The translations under genes were made by a program, and so were the position numbers. 64,000 bases of DNA. Source: Sphingomonas sp. Leaf242. Its GTDB lineage: Bacteria > Pseudomonadota > Alphaproteobacteria > Sphingomonadales > Sphingomonadaceae. Shown here one piece after another: positions 17,621-26,388 of the stretch (the first letter of the stretch is position 1; each line of letters opens with the position of its first letter). Under the pieces are notes generated by a model that did not search any database, was not told where the DNA came from, and saw only the letters and a program-made list of their open reading frames with translations. The stretch covers positions 186,505 to 250,504 of the forward strand of contig NZ_LMLW01000011.1 of assembly GCF_001422045.1 (NCBI RefSeq). Reading direction: 5' to 3'.

Positions 17621-17677
17621 CTTGTTCTCCCGCGAAGGCGGGAGCCCAGTCTGGGTCCCCGCCTTCGCGGGGAAACA
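17621..17677. repeat. Palindromic repeat family B, inverted orientation
   Basis: It is the reverse complement of the unit at 3111-3167 and 35821-35877. It ends three bases before the stop codon of the minus-strand exonuclease gene, so the repeats probably serve as the shared 3' end of two converging operons. Confidence 0.8.
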
Positions 17678-17679
17678 GT

Positions 17680-18264
17680 TTAGTCCGGACGCGCGGATTC
17701 CATGGTAGCGGAAACCCATAATCCCGCCCGCCGTGCAGCCTCAGCCTGCACCTCCAACCACTGCTCACGCTCCGCCACCGCATCGGCCAGCGCCCGGTGA
17801 TCCGGCACCCGCCCGTTCCGCCGCTGCGACACCGCACCGACCACCTCGCGCGCCAGAGCCTCCCGCACCGCCGCCGGCCCGACCGCCGCGAGACACGCCC
17901 GCGCCGCCTCCAGCTGTGCCTCGTCGCTATCGCGCAACCGCAACACCCGCCGCGGCTGCCCGCCGGCCCGCAGCAGCGCACTCAGCCATTTGCCATCCCA
18001 GGACGGCGCGCTCGCCAGCAGGTCATGTCCCGCCAGCGCCTCGACCATCCGCGCCGCCACGACAGCGTGATCCTTGCCAGTCTCCTCCAAAACCCGCCGT
18101 TCGATCCCGTGGATAGCCTGCGCCGCCGGATCCCAGTCGGTCCAATCAGTCGCAGGCTTGATCAGGTGGCTCTCCGACGACCCATCCTCGAACACCCACG
18201 CCACCTCGATCGGATAGCTCGCCTTCCCCAGCGACGACGCTTCGAAATCGAGGAAGGCGAGCAT
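17680..18264 (-). CDS. DEDD-type 3'-5' exonuclease-like protein
   Basis: The 194-residue protein starts FLDFEASSLG, the Exo I motif of the RNase T/DnaQ superfamily (Asp6, Glu8). DWDPAAQAIHGI and APSWDGKWLSALL occupy the Exo II positions. The expected Exo III acid (H or Y, then D) may be in VPDHRALADA. It begins 5 bases after the Gfo/Idh/MocA gene, so it is probably cotranscribed. The substrate (DNA or RNA) is unknown. Confidence 0.75.
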   Translation of the reverse strand: MLAFLDFEASSLGKASYPIEVAWVFEDGSSESHLIKPATDWTDWDPAAQAIHGIERRVLEETGKDHAVVAARMVEALAGHDLLASAPSWDGKWLSALLRAGGQPRRVLRLRDSDEAQLEAARACLAAVGPAAVREALAREVVGAVSQRRNGRVPDHRALADAVAEREQWLEVQAEAARRAGLWVSATMESARPD

Positions 18265-18269
18265 GCCGC

Positions 18270-19409
18270 TCAGCCGGTCGGGCTGGCGGCGTTGACGAGC
18301 TTGGGCTCCTTGATCGGCGACAAGGTCTGCTCTTGGTCCCCCGAAATCCGCCGCGACCGAACGAACGGCAGCAACGTCACCGGCCCGCGCGTCTTCAGCG
18401 CCTCCAGCACACCCTCGATCACGCGCAGGTCGGCAAGCCCCTCCTCCGCATCGGGCTCGGGATCGCGGTCTTCGAGGATGCAGTCGGAGAAATAGCGCAT
18501 CTCGCCGCCGAACTGGTCGGTCGGCTTGAAGCTCTCATGGCTCTTCTTCTCGCCGATCGTCACGCGCTGCTCCATCGCGTCGCCGAAGCCGTAGGCAGGG
18601 TCCATGTGGATGCTGCCCTTGGTGCCCGAGATCGTCAGGCTGTCGACGTTGTTGGCCGCATAGGACACGGTGAACTGCGCGAGCCGATCGCCGGGAAAGC
18701 GCAACGTCACCGCGAACGTATCGTCGAGATCGCCCAGCCCCAGGTCGGGATGCCGCGTGGCGACCGCAGAGACCACTTCGTTCGGCTCGGCGCCGAACAG
18801 ATAGCGCGTGGCGTTGATCGGATACGGACCCATGTCGAACAGCGGCCCGGCGATGACGCCGTTCTTCACCCGGTGGTTGGCCGGATCGACCTTCTGCGTG
18901 AAGCATGACGTGAACGCGATCAGCTCGCCCAGTTCGCCGGCCCGGATGCGACGGATCGCATCGAGCGTCGACGGCTCGAAATGCAGCCGGTACGCGGTCA
19001 TCAGCTTGGCCGACGACGCGCGCTCAGCCTCACGGATCGCCTCGCCCTTCTCGACCGAAATCTCGAGCGGCTTCTCCGACAGAACATGGATGCCCGCCTT
19101 CAGCGCAGGGATCGCGAACTCGGCATGACGCCAGTTGGGCGTCCCCAGATAGACCGCATCGATCAGCCCCGAGGCGAGCAGCTCGTCGAACTGGTCGTAG
19201 CGATAGGTCGCCTCGACGCCGTATGTCTTGCCGAGCTCGCGCGCCTTCTCCGCATCGTCGGTGACAAGCGCCGCAATCTCCGAATTGCCGGTGTGCGCGA
19301 CGCCGGGCATCATCGACGCCTGCGAGATGTCGCCGAGCCCGACGATCGCATAACGGACCTTCTTCTTGCCGAGACCGAGTGCGGACGCGATCGTCGAAAC
19401 CGTAGTCAT
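18270..19409 (-). CDS. Gfo/Idh/MocA-family sugar oxidoreductase
   Basis: The 379-residue NAD(P)-dependent dehydrogenase resembles glucose-fructose oxidoreductase and related enzymes. The dinucleotide fold starts at RYAIVGLGDISQASMMPG. The catalytic lysine motif SEKPLEIS and the C-domain FDMGPYPINATRYLFG are present. There is no Tat signal, unlike Zymomonas GFOR, so it should be cytoplasmic. MTTVS is chosen as the start; the frame extends further upstream without homology. It has a 170-base upstream region and is followed by the exonuclease gene. Confidence 0.88.
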   Translation of the reverse strand: MTTVSTIASALGLGKKKVRYAIVGLGDISQASMMPGVAHTGNSEIAALVTDDAEKARELGKTYGVEATYRYDQFDELLASGLIDAVYLGTPNWRHAEFAIPALKAGIHVLSEKPLEISVEKGEAIREAERASSAKLMTAYRLHFEPSTLDAIRRIRAGELGELIAFTSCFTQKVDPANHRVKNGVIAGPLFDMGPYPINATRYLFGAEPNEVVSAVATRHPDLGLGDLDDTFAVTLRFPGDRLAQFTVSYAANNVDSLTISGTKGSIHMDPAYGFGDAMEQRVTIGEKKSHESFKPTDQFGGEMRYFSDCILEDRDPEPDAEEGLADLRVIEGVLEALKTRGPVTLLPFVRSRRISGDQEQTLSPIKEPKLVNAASPTG

Positions 19410-19579
19410 GGGGATACCTCGTGATGCTGGGAGTCCCCTGTTCAACGCGGCAGCCGCGATAGCTATCCCATCGCCCTGACATCGGCCCACAGTTGGCGGT
19501 GGTTCGGCGCTGATCGAGAATGGTTCGTTAACCTAGATCGCAGACCATCTCGGCAAGGTATCCACGCCATACCGGGGCT

Positions 19580-22231
19580 ATGTATGCTCCCCTCCCCGTT
19601 GCCGATCGCCGCGCCCGAGATCGGGCGCCTGCGACCGCGCTGTTCGGTCTGGCGGAGGAGACGCGCGAACAGATCGCCGCATTGCAGGATCGCAAGATCG
19701 ATCAGGTCGCCGCGGTATGGCCATTTACGCTGGCCACACAGGTCGTCGCGGGCGCGATCCTGATCGCCATGTGCGTCTGCGCACCGGCCAGCGCCGGGTT
19801 GGCCGCGTTCGCTTCGCTCGTCGGGATCCACGTGGCGGTCGTCGCCACCGTGTCGGTCGCGCTCTTGTGCGTGCTGCGCGTCCCGGCGCTGCGGCGATGG
19901 CGCCCGTTCCGGCGCAACCGGATGATCACGCTCGGCGTCGTCGCGATGTCGGCGCTGCTGGCGTCGCTGCTCTGGACCACCATGCGGATGCCGTCAGGCC
20001 CGCTCCAGATCGCCTGTTTCACCGCGGTCGCCGGGACGATCCTCGTCTCCGCGGTAAGCATCCACGCGGTTCGCGCGGCAACCCTCGGCTTCGGTGTCGG
20101 CGCGGTCCTCGCGGTGACGGCGCTGACCGGGCCGGGCGTTGCGCTCGTCACGGCGTTGCTGGGCCTCGTCGGTCTCGCGGTCGTCACCCGCAAGCTGGCA
20201 CAGGTCGACCATGATCGCGAACTCGATCGCGCCGAACAGGCCAGCGCGGGCGATCTCGCGGTCCGGATGATCGCCGAGTTCGAGGACGAAGGTACCGGCT
20301 GGTTCTGGGAAGCCGATCGTCAGGGCAAGATCACCTATCTGTCGGCCAAGGTGGTCGACGATCTGGGTCTTGCCGGCGGCGCGATCGGCCAGCCGCTTAC
20401 CGGGTTGTTCAAGATGGACAGCGATGCGCCCGGCACCGAGCGCACGCTGGCCTTCCACATCGCATCGCGAACCTCGTTCTCCGACTATTCGGTCCGTTCG
20501 GCGACCTCCGACGGCGAGCAATGGTGGTCGATTTCGGGACGCCCGGTGGTCGACGAGCTCGGCCGCTTCCAGGGGTTCATCGGCTCGGGCAGCGACCTGA
20601 CCGAAAAGCGCAGGTCCGAAGCCGAGATCACGCGGCTGGCGCTGTTCGACGGCTTGACCGGGCTCGCCAATCGGCAGCGGATGCGGCTGTCGCTCGACAA
20701 GACGCTGGCGCAGCTGGCAGGGCCGTACCGCGCCACGTCGCTGCTGTTGATCGATCTCGATCGGTTCAAGGCGGTCAACGATACGCTCGGTCATCAGGCC
20801 GGCGACGCGCTGCTCAAGCTGGTCGCGCAACGCCTGCAACGCGGGGTCGGCGATGCTGGTCTGGTCGGGCGTCTGGGCGGCGACGAGTTCGAGGTCGTGC
20901 TGCCCAGCATGGACAACCGCGACACGTTGGCGGCGCTGGCGCGCGACCTGATCGCGTCCTTGTCGCAGCCCTATTCGGTAGCCGGCACCGCCGTCACGAT
21001 CGGATGCTCGATCGGCATCGCGATCGCACCCGGCGATGGCAACGATGCGGAAACGCTCGTCCGCAATGCCGATCTGGCATTGTATGCCGCCAAGGCCGAC
21101 GGCCGCGGCGTCCACCGCTTCTTTTCGGACGACATGCTCGCGGGCGCCAAGACGCGCAAACTGCTCGAAGACGATCTGCGCACCGCCGTCGCGACGGGCG
21201 CGTTCCACCTCTGTTACCAGCCCGTCGTCAACACGAAGACGACCCGGGTGGTCGGTTACGAGGCACTCATCCGCTGGAACCATCCGACCCGCGGCCTGGT
21301 CTCCCCCGCCGATTTCATACCGGTCGCCGAGGAGTGCGGGCTGATCGAGGCGATCGGCGAATGGGTCCTGCGCACCGCCTGTATCGAAGCCGCACGCTGG
21401 CCCGACGCGATCCGCGTCGCGGTCAACGTGTCGCCGATCCAGTTCGCCAATCCGGTACTGCCCGCGCTCGTCACCAGTGCGCTCGCCCGGTCGGGGATTT
21501 CCGCCAACCGGCTCGAACTCGAGATCACCGAGGGCGTCTTCCTCGACGAGACCAGCTCGTCCGAACAGATGTTCAAGTCGCTGAAGGGGATCGGCGTCCG
21601 GCTCGCGCTCGACGATTTCGGCACCGGCTATTCGTCGCTCGGCTACCTGCGCAACGCTCCGTTCGACAAGATCAAGATCGACCAGTCGTTCGTGAAGGGC
21701 GCCGCCGAGCCTGGCAACCGCAACGCCGCGATCATCAAGGCGATCGTCACGCTCGCCGACACGCTCGGGATGGAGACGACGGCGGAAGGCGTCGAGATCC
21801 AGGACGAGATCGATCTGATCCGCGACCTCGGTTGCAGCCACATCCAGGGCTATGTCTATGGCCGCCCGGTCAGTGCCGAGGACGCGTTGCTCCAGTTGGC
21901 CGCGGAAAACGGGATCGCCACCCCGAGCGGCTTCAAGGTCAGTCGCGCGCCGCGGACCAAGATGCTGCGCTCGGCCGGCATCCTCATCGACGGCGTTCGC
22001 GGCGACGTCCGCATCCGCGATATCTCGACCTCGGGCGCGATGATCGACGGCATCGCGGTCGATGGCGATCCCGACGGTCTCGAAATGCTGATCGAACTGG
22101 TCGAGGACCAGATGGTGCCCGCCCGGATCCGCTGGGCGCATAACGGCAAGGCCGGGATCGAGTTTCACGAGGCGTTCAACCTGGCGAAACTGAACCAGAC
22201 GCAGGGCTTCCGTCTGCGCCGGACAGGGTAA
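19580..22231 (+). CDS. Membrane-bound PAS-GGDEF-EAL protein with degenerate PilZ-like tail
   Basis: An 883-residue inner-membrane cyclic-di-GMP enzyme. Residues about 48-203 form a block of five to six membrane helices. A PAS domain follows (about 235-345, GWFWEADRQGKITYLS), then GGDEF with an intact site (433-437), EAL (561-563) with DDFGTGYSS, and a final domain from about 780 with the PilZ feature DISTSGAMI. No RxxD inhibitory site lies at its usual place before GGDEF. The RxxxR of a canonical PilZ is not exact in RAPRTKMLR. Both catalytic domains look intact, so synthesis and hydrolysis are possible. It is monocistronic. Confidence 0.92.
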   Translation: MYAPLPVADRRARDRAPATALFGLAEETREQIAALQDRKIDQVAAVWPFTLATQVVAGAILIAMCVCAPASAGLAAFASLVGIHVAVVATVSVALLCVLRVPALRRWRPFRRNRMITLGVVAMSALLASLLWTTMRMPSGPLQIACFTAVAGTILVSAVSIHAVRAATLGFGVGAVLAVTALTGPGVALVTALLGLVGLAVVTRKLAQVDHDRELDRAEQASAGDLAVRMIAEFEDEGTGWFWEADRQGKITYLSAKVVDDLGLAGGAIGQPLTGLFKMDSDAPGTERTLAFHIASRTSFSDYSVRSATSDGEQWWSISGRPVVDELGRFQGFIGSGSDLTEKRRSEAEITRLALFDGLTGLANRQRMRLSLDKTLAQLAGPYRATSLLLIDLDRFKAVNDTLGHQAGDALLKLVAQRLQRGVGDAGLVGRLGGDEFEVVLPSMDNRDTLAALARDLIASLSQPYSVAGTAVTIGCSIGIAIAPGDGNDAETLVRNADLALYAAKADGRGVHRFFSDDMLAGAKTRKLLEDDLRTAVATGAFHLCYQPVVNTKTTRVVGYEALIRWNHPTRGLVSPADFIPVAEECGLIEAIGEWVLRTACIEAARWPDAIRVAVNVSPIQFANPVLPALVTSALARSGISANRLELEITEGVFLDETSSSEQMFKSLKGIGVRLALDDFGTGYSSLGYLRNAPFDKIKIDQSFVKGAAEPGNRNAAIIKAIVTLADTLGMETTAEGVEIQDEIDLIRDLGCSHIQGYVYGRPVSAEDALLQLAAENGIATPSGFKVSRAPRTKMLRSAGILIDGVRGDVRIRDISTSGAMIDGIAVDGDPDGLEMLIELVEDQMVPARIRWAHNGKAGIEFHEAFNLAKLNQTQGFRLRRTG

Positions 22232-22329
22232 GCCAGCCGCGCAACCGGGCGGCCCGAAGGCGGACTGCGGGTGCCCCATCATATGCCTTGAAGGAAACGG
22301 CGCCGGTCGCCGTCGGATATGTAACCCAT

Positions 22330-22425
22330 CGTCATCCCCGCGGAGGCGGGGACCCATATTCTGTAGCGCCAGCATTTTACCGTGAGGCATGTCCGTATGG
22401 GTTCCCGCCTGCGCGGGAATGACGG
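22330..22425. repeat. Diverged palindromic repeat, B-like
   Basis: Starts with cgtcatccccgcggaggcgg and ends with cccgcctgcgcgggaatgac, with an intervening less-paired stretch. It lies between the GGDEF-EAL gene and the dehalogenase gene. Confidence 0.75.
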
Positions 22426-22465
22426 ATACAGGGTCGAACGGTACAGGTGCCGAAGGAGATTGCCC

Positions 22466-23182
22466 ATGCCGATCAAAGCCTTGGCCTTCGACGTGTTCGG
22501 CACGGTGGTCGACTGGCGCTCGGGGATCGCGCGCGACGCGGGCCCCGTTCTGGCCGCTCTCGGCCGATACGATATCGACCCGCACCGTTTCGCGGACGGC
22601 TGGCGGCATCGCTATCAGCCCGCGCTAGAAGAGGTGCGCAGCGGGCGACGTCCGTTCGTCATCCTCGATACGCTCCACCGCGAGGCGCTCGAGGACCTGC
22701 TGCGTGAGCACGCGATCGATCCGACAACGATCGACGAGGCGACGCTGGTGCATCTGACACATGCGTGGCACCGGCTCGATCCGTGGCCGGACTCGGTCGA
22801 GGGCCTCACCCGCCTCAGGACGCGGTTTCCGATCGTCACGCTCAGCAACGGCAACATCGCGCTGATGATCGAGATGGCGCGGCGTGCGGCGCTTCCCTGG
22901 GACGCAATCCTCGGCGCGGAGGTCAGCCGGGTCTACAAACCGCTGCCCGACGCCTATCTCGCCACCGCGCGCATGCTGGACCTCGATCCCGGTGAACTCT
23001 GCCTCGTCGCCGCGCATCACAGCGACCTCGCCGCAGCGCGCGCCTGCGGATTGATGACCGCGTATATCGATCGCCCTATGGAATATGGCGGCCGCCGCGC
23101 GCCGGACGCGGACCAGGCACAGGACTGGGATCATGCCGCCACCAGCATCGCCGCACTCGCCGACCGCCTCGTCGGCGCCTAG
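22466..23182 (+). CDS. Haloacid dehalogenase type II (HAD family)
   Basis: A 238-residue L-2-haloacid dehalogenase-like enzyme. The nucleophile is in LAFDVFGTVVDWR, followed by IVTLSNGNIALM (motif II), VSRVYKPLPDAY (lysine motif III) and LVAAHHSDLAAARACG (motif IV). The SNG and YKP segments are typical of type II dehalogenases rather than plain phosphatases. AAGGAGA stands 8 bases before ATG. The upstream frame that continues into the repeat is not coding. The real substrate is unverified. Confidence 0.88.
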   Translation: MPIKALAFDVFGTVVDWRSGIARDAGPVLAALGRYDIDPHRFADGWRHRYQPALEEVRSGRRPFVILDTLHREALEDLLREHAIDPTTIDEATLVHLTHAWHRLDPWPDSVEGLTRLRTRFPIVTLSNGNIALMIEMARRAALPWDAILGAEVSRVYKPLPDAYLATARMLDLDPGELCLVAAHHSDLAAARACGLMTAYIDRPMEYGGRRAPDADQAQDWDHAATSIAALADRLVGA

Positions 23183-23594
23183 AGCACCGCCATCGCGTCG
23201 TGCGGATTCCGCGAGCAACATTTGCCATCTTTCCGCGCTAAATAAATTTTCGTTCCCGCTTCGCCCCCTTGCGCTTCACGAACCCCGCAGAAGTCCACGC
23301 GTCGCGAATATCCCGCTCGCCCAACCCCGCGACGAACGCGACGAACCGAGCCCTGGACCACCCCCGCACCCCCTTGCGTCTCTTCGCGCTTTGGCACAAT
23401 CTCTTGGGGTTGCGTTCGGGGGCGGACCCAATCGCTGGTAGAACAACCCTCGCATAGCCATATGCGATATGACCGTAAGCGCGCCTTCCACCGCCGCAAT
23501 GGTCACTTTTTGTTCTCCCGTTAGGGGCCGTCCGATGGTAGCATGGCGACATGACGCCGATTCGAACGAATACAGAACACTAGGAGCGGTTTCG
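23183..23594. other. nrdA upstream region
   Basis: This gene-free stretch contains an apparent dispersed mosaic (23260-23405) with inverted copies of a cccccttgcg-type motif, followed by the nrdA promoter region. A GATTC (CcrM-type GANTC) site at 23559-23563 touches the LexA-like box. No convincing -35/-10 pair or NrdR box was found by eye. Confidence 0.5.
23564..23578. promoter_or_regulatory. Putative LexA (SOS) box, GAAC-N7-GAAC
   Basis: The direct repeat gaacgaatacagaac matches the alphaproteobacterial LexA consensus GTTC-N7-GTTC read on the other strand. It ends 16 bases before the nrdA start, where a repressor could block transcription. An eight-base pattern is expected about once per strand in a window this size, so the location, not the match alone, is the argument. 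Confidence 0.55.
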
Positions 23595-25514
23595 ATGGAT
23601 TTCAGAGACAGCAGCCGGGATAGCGACATGACCACAGACACGATCGACCAAGCAGCCCCCACCATCGAAGCCGAGGCTCCGAAGGCCCCCCGCCAGGCGC
23701 AGGACAGCCACTCCGTGCGCGCACAGATCTACCCGGTCGAGGTCGATCACAGCCGCGACGCGCTCCTCACCGAATTCGGCAAGGACACGCTCAAGGATCG
23801 CTATCTGCTCCCGGGCGAGAGCTATCAGGACCTGTTCGTCCGCGTCGCCTCCGCGTACGCAGACGACGCCGGCCACGCGCAGCGCCTCTACGACGCGATC
23901 TCGAAGCTCTGGTTCATGCCCGCCACCCCCGTTCTCTCGAACGGCGGCACCGGCCGTGGCCTGCCGATCTCGTGCTACCTCAACTCGGTCCCCGACAGCC
24001 TCGGCGGCATCGTCGACACCTGGAACGAGAATGTCTGGCTCGCCTCGCGCGGCGGCGGCATCGGCACCTATTGGGGCAACGTTCGCGGCATCGGCGAGCC
24101 GGTCGGCCTTAACGGCAAGACCAGCGGCATCATCCCGTTCGTCCGCGTCATGGATTCGCTGACACTCGCGATCAGCCAGGGCTCGTTGCGCCGCGGTTCG
24201 GCGGCGGTCTATCTCGACGTCTCGCATCCCGAGATCGAGGAATTCCTCGAAATCCGCAAACCCTCGGGCGATTTCAACCGCAAGGCTTTGAACCTCCACC
24301 ACGGCGTGCTGATCACCGACGACTTCATGGAAGCCGTCCGCAATGGTGAGGAATGGCATCTCCGCTCGCCGAAGGACCAGGCGATCCGCGCCACCGTCGA
24401 CGCGCGCTCGCTGTTCCAGAAGCTCGTCGAGACCCGCCTCCAGACCGGCGAGCCGTACATCGTCTTCGCCGATCACGTGAACAAGGCGATGCCCAAGCAT
24501 CACCGCGAGCTCGGCCTCAAGGTCTCGACCTCGAACTTGTGCTCCGAGATCACGCTGCCGACCGGCAAGGATCACCTCGGCAACGAGCGTACGGCCGTGT
24601 GCTGCCTGTCGTCACTGAACCTCGAGACATGGGATCAGTGGAAGGACGAGAAGGGCCTGATCGAGGACGTCATGCGCTTCCTCGACAACGTCCTGCAGGA
24701 CTACATCGACCGCCACGAACCCGGCATGGAACGCGCCGCCTACTCCGCGGGCCGCGAGCGGTCGGTCGGTCTCGGCGTGATGGGCTTCCACAGCTTCCTC
24801 CAGGCCCGCGGCATCCCCTTCGAGGGCGCGATGGCGAAGTCGTGGAACCTGCGGATGTTCAAGCACATCAGCAGCCAGGCGAACGAAGCCTCGATGCAGC
24901 TCGCGATCGAGCGTGGCCCCTGCCCCGATGCCGCCGACGTCGGCGCGATGGAGCGCTTCAGCTGCAAGATGGCGATTGCCCCGACCGCGTCGATCTCGAT
25001 CATCTGCGGCGGCACGTCGGCGTGCATCGAGCCGATCCCGGCGAACATCTACACGCACAAGACGCTGTCGGGCAGCTTCTCGATCAAGAATCCGTATCTT
25101 GAAAAGATGCTGAGCGAGAAGTCGAAGAACAGCGACGCGGTCTGGAACTCCATCCTCGAACAGGGTGGCTCGGTCCAGCATCTCGACTTCCTCTCGGTCG
25201 AGGAAAAGGACTGCTACAAGACGAGCTTCGAGATCGACCAGCGCTGGCTGCTCGAACTCGCCGCCGATCGCACGCCGTACATCGACCAGGCGCAGTCGCT
25301 GAATCTCTTCATCCCTGCGGATGTAGAGAAGTGGGACCTGCTCATGCTCCACTTCCGCGCATGGGAGCTCGGCATCAAGTCGCTCTATTACCTGCGCTCG
25401 AAGTCGGTCCAGCGCGCGGGCTTCGCCGGCGGCGTCGAGGCGGACAACACGATCGACCTTCGCCAGATCGACGTCGAGTCGAAGGATTACGATGAGTGCC
25501 TTGCCTGCCAGTAA
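23595..25514 (+). CDS. nrdA: Ribonucleoside-diphosphate reductase, large (alpha) subunit, class Ia
   Basis: The 639-residue catalytic subunit reduces ribonucleoside diphosphates for DNA synthesis. Active-site elements are intact: PISCYLNSV, SNLCSEITL (radical Cys with Asn and Glu), CCLSSLNL, the radical-path tyrosines in SLYYLRSKS, and the C-terminal ECLACQ redox pair. The N-terminus goes straight into the core; the roughly 90-residue ATP-cone of E. coli NrdA is absent. ATG at 23595 follows AGGAGC; a second ATG at 23628 is possible. nrdB lies 0.9 kb downstream, separated by small genes. A LexA-like box precedes it. Confidence 0.96.
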   Translation: MDFRDSSRDSDMTTDTIDQAAPTIEAEAPKAPRQAQDSHSVRAQIYPVEVDHSRDALLTEFGKDTLKDRYLLPGESYQDLFVRVASAYADDAGHAQRLYDAISKLWFMPATPVLSNGGTGRGLPISCYLNSVPDSLGGIVDTWNENVWLASRGGGIGTYWGNVRGIGEPVGLNGKTSGIIPFVRVMDSLTLAISQGSLRRGSAAVYLDVSHPEIEEFLEIRKPSGDFNRKALNLHHGVLITDDFMEAVRNGEEWHLRSPKDQAIRATVDARSLFQKLVETRLQTGEPYIVFADHVNKAMPKHHRELGLKVSTSNLCSEITLPTGKDHLGNERTAVCCLSSLNLETWDQWKDEKGLIEDVMRFLDNVLQDYIDRHEPGMERAAYSAGRERSVGLGVMGFHSFLQARGIPFEGAMAKSWNLRMFKHISSQANEASMQLAIERGPCPDAADVGAMERFSCKMAIAPTASISIICGGTSACIEPIPANIYTHKTLSGSFSIKNPYLEKMLSEKSKNSDAVWNSILEQGGSVQHLDFLSVEEKDCYKTSFEIDQRWLLELAADRTPYIDQAQSLNLFIPADVEKWDLLMLHFRAWELGIKSLYYLRSKSVQRAGFAGGVEADNTIDLRQIDVESKDYDECLACQ

Positions 25515-25536
25515 GGCCTCTCGGCGTTCAAGCGTG

Positions 25537-25613
25537 ACCCCGGCCCGTGAACCACGGACCGGGGAGCGCCTGACGCGAAAAACCCCGGCCCGCGCGAGGC
25601 GGACCGGGGTTCC
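25537..25613. terminator. Double stem-loop between nrdA and the converging DUF2171 gene
   Basis: Two hairpins, accccggcccgtg/cacggaccgggg (25537-25564) and aaccccggcccg/cggaccggggtt (25581-25612), stand back to back. On the minus strand the second is followed by TTTTCGCG, fitting a terminator for the DUF2171 gene. Both can stabilise or end the nrdA message. Confidence 0.65.
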
Positions 25614-25653
25614 GGCTGGCTATGCGGCGCGCTCGACACGCACCGCGTTCGCG

Positions 25654-25914
25654 TCAGGCCTCTTCTTCGAACGTCACCGCCACGTCGGCGTTGGCGGAAA
25701 GCCGGACTTTGCCGTCCTCGATATCCGCGACCAGCCCGAGCGAGATGAAGTGATGATGCCCTTCATGGCTGCCCGTGCCCCCGACGACCTGCGCGCCCGA
25801 GTCCTTCTTGGTCAGCTTGATGCGGTTGCCTTCGACCTTGTCGACGGTGCCGACATGGACGCCGTCCGCACCGATGACTTCGGCATGTTCCTGGATCTGG
25901 GTTGCATCGACCAT
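25654..25914 (-). CDS. DUF2171 domain protein
   Basis: An 86-residue soluble protein with the compact PRC-barrel-like pattern of DUF2171: IGADGVHVGTVDKVEGNRIKLTKKDSG, then GGHH-like HEGHHHFISLGLVADIEDGKVRLS. AGGAGAACGATC precedes its start. Such genes are common in Sphingomonadales and are often stress-related, but the function is unknown. It is transcribed against nrdA and away from the small membrane proteins, sharing a 71-base divergent promoter region with them. Confidence 0.8.
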   Translation of the reverse strand: MVDATQIQEHAEVIGADGVHVGTVDKVEGNRIKLTKKDSGAQVVGGTGSHEGHHHFISLGLVADIEDGKVRLSANADVAVTFEEEA

Positions 25915-25985
25915 GATCGTTCTCCTGTGGTGAAAGCCCCAATACGGGGTTCGGGTGCTGAACGCGCGCCGCGCGAGTTGGTCGC

Positions 25986-26189
25986 ATGACGTACGGCAGC
26001 GCTATCATGTTCGTGGTCGCGGGCGTGCTTGGAATCGTCGGCACCGCGATGCTGCTCCGGTTGCGCAGCCCGAGCATCACCGAACCGCAGACCTACGCGT
26101 TCCGCATGATCGGCATCATGCTCACCTCGGGCGCGATCGTCCTCGCAATGTCCGCCGCCGCAATGTGGCAGTGGAGCACAGAGACATGA
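25986..26189 (+). CDS. Small two-helix membrane protein
   Basis: 67 residues with two predicted membrane helices (about 6-24 and 40-60), separated by a short loop with RLRSPSITEPQTYAFR. It overlaps the next small gene by four bases (ATGA). The pair sits just in front of nrdB, so they may share its message. No family is recognised. Confidence 0.65.
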   Translation: MTYGSAIMFVVAGVLGIVGTAMLLRLRSPSITEPQTYAFRMIGIMLTSGAIVLAMSAAAMWQWSTET

Positions 26190-26374
26190 CGGTTTCTCTG
26201 GATACCGTGCTCGATGCGCTCGCATTGGCAGCGCTCGTCGCGCTGCTGTACGCCTTGACCAAGCCGACTCGTTTCACGCCGTCACAGCGGGATGCCGTGC
26301 GCATCGCCGCCTCGACCGCTCTCATCCTCACCGGAACGTTGCACCTCGCGCTACGCTTTCATCTTATCGTCTGA
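26186..26374 (+). CDS. Small two-helix membrane protein, partner of the preceding gene
   Basis: 62 residues: one helix at about 8-24 (LDALALAALVALLYALT), a polar loop KPTRFTPSQRDAVR, and a second helix at about 40-58. ATG overlaps the stop of the upstream gene. It ends 14 bases before nrdB, with GGAG of the nrdB ribosome-binding site in between. Unrecognised. Confidence 0.65.
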   Translation: MTVSLDTVLDALALAALVALLYALTKPTRFTPSQRDAVRIAASTALILTGTLHLALRFHLIV

Positions 26375-26388
26375 CCGGAGCTTACCCC

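Noticed and set aside
19994..22609. 871-codon frame antisense to the GGDEF-EAL gene
   Set aside because: Same reasoning: low-complexity Arg/Asp/Gly composition, mirrored codon-position bias, no recognisable domain.
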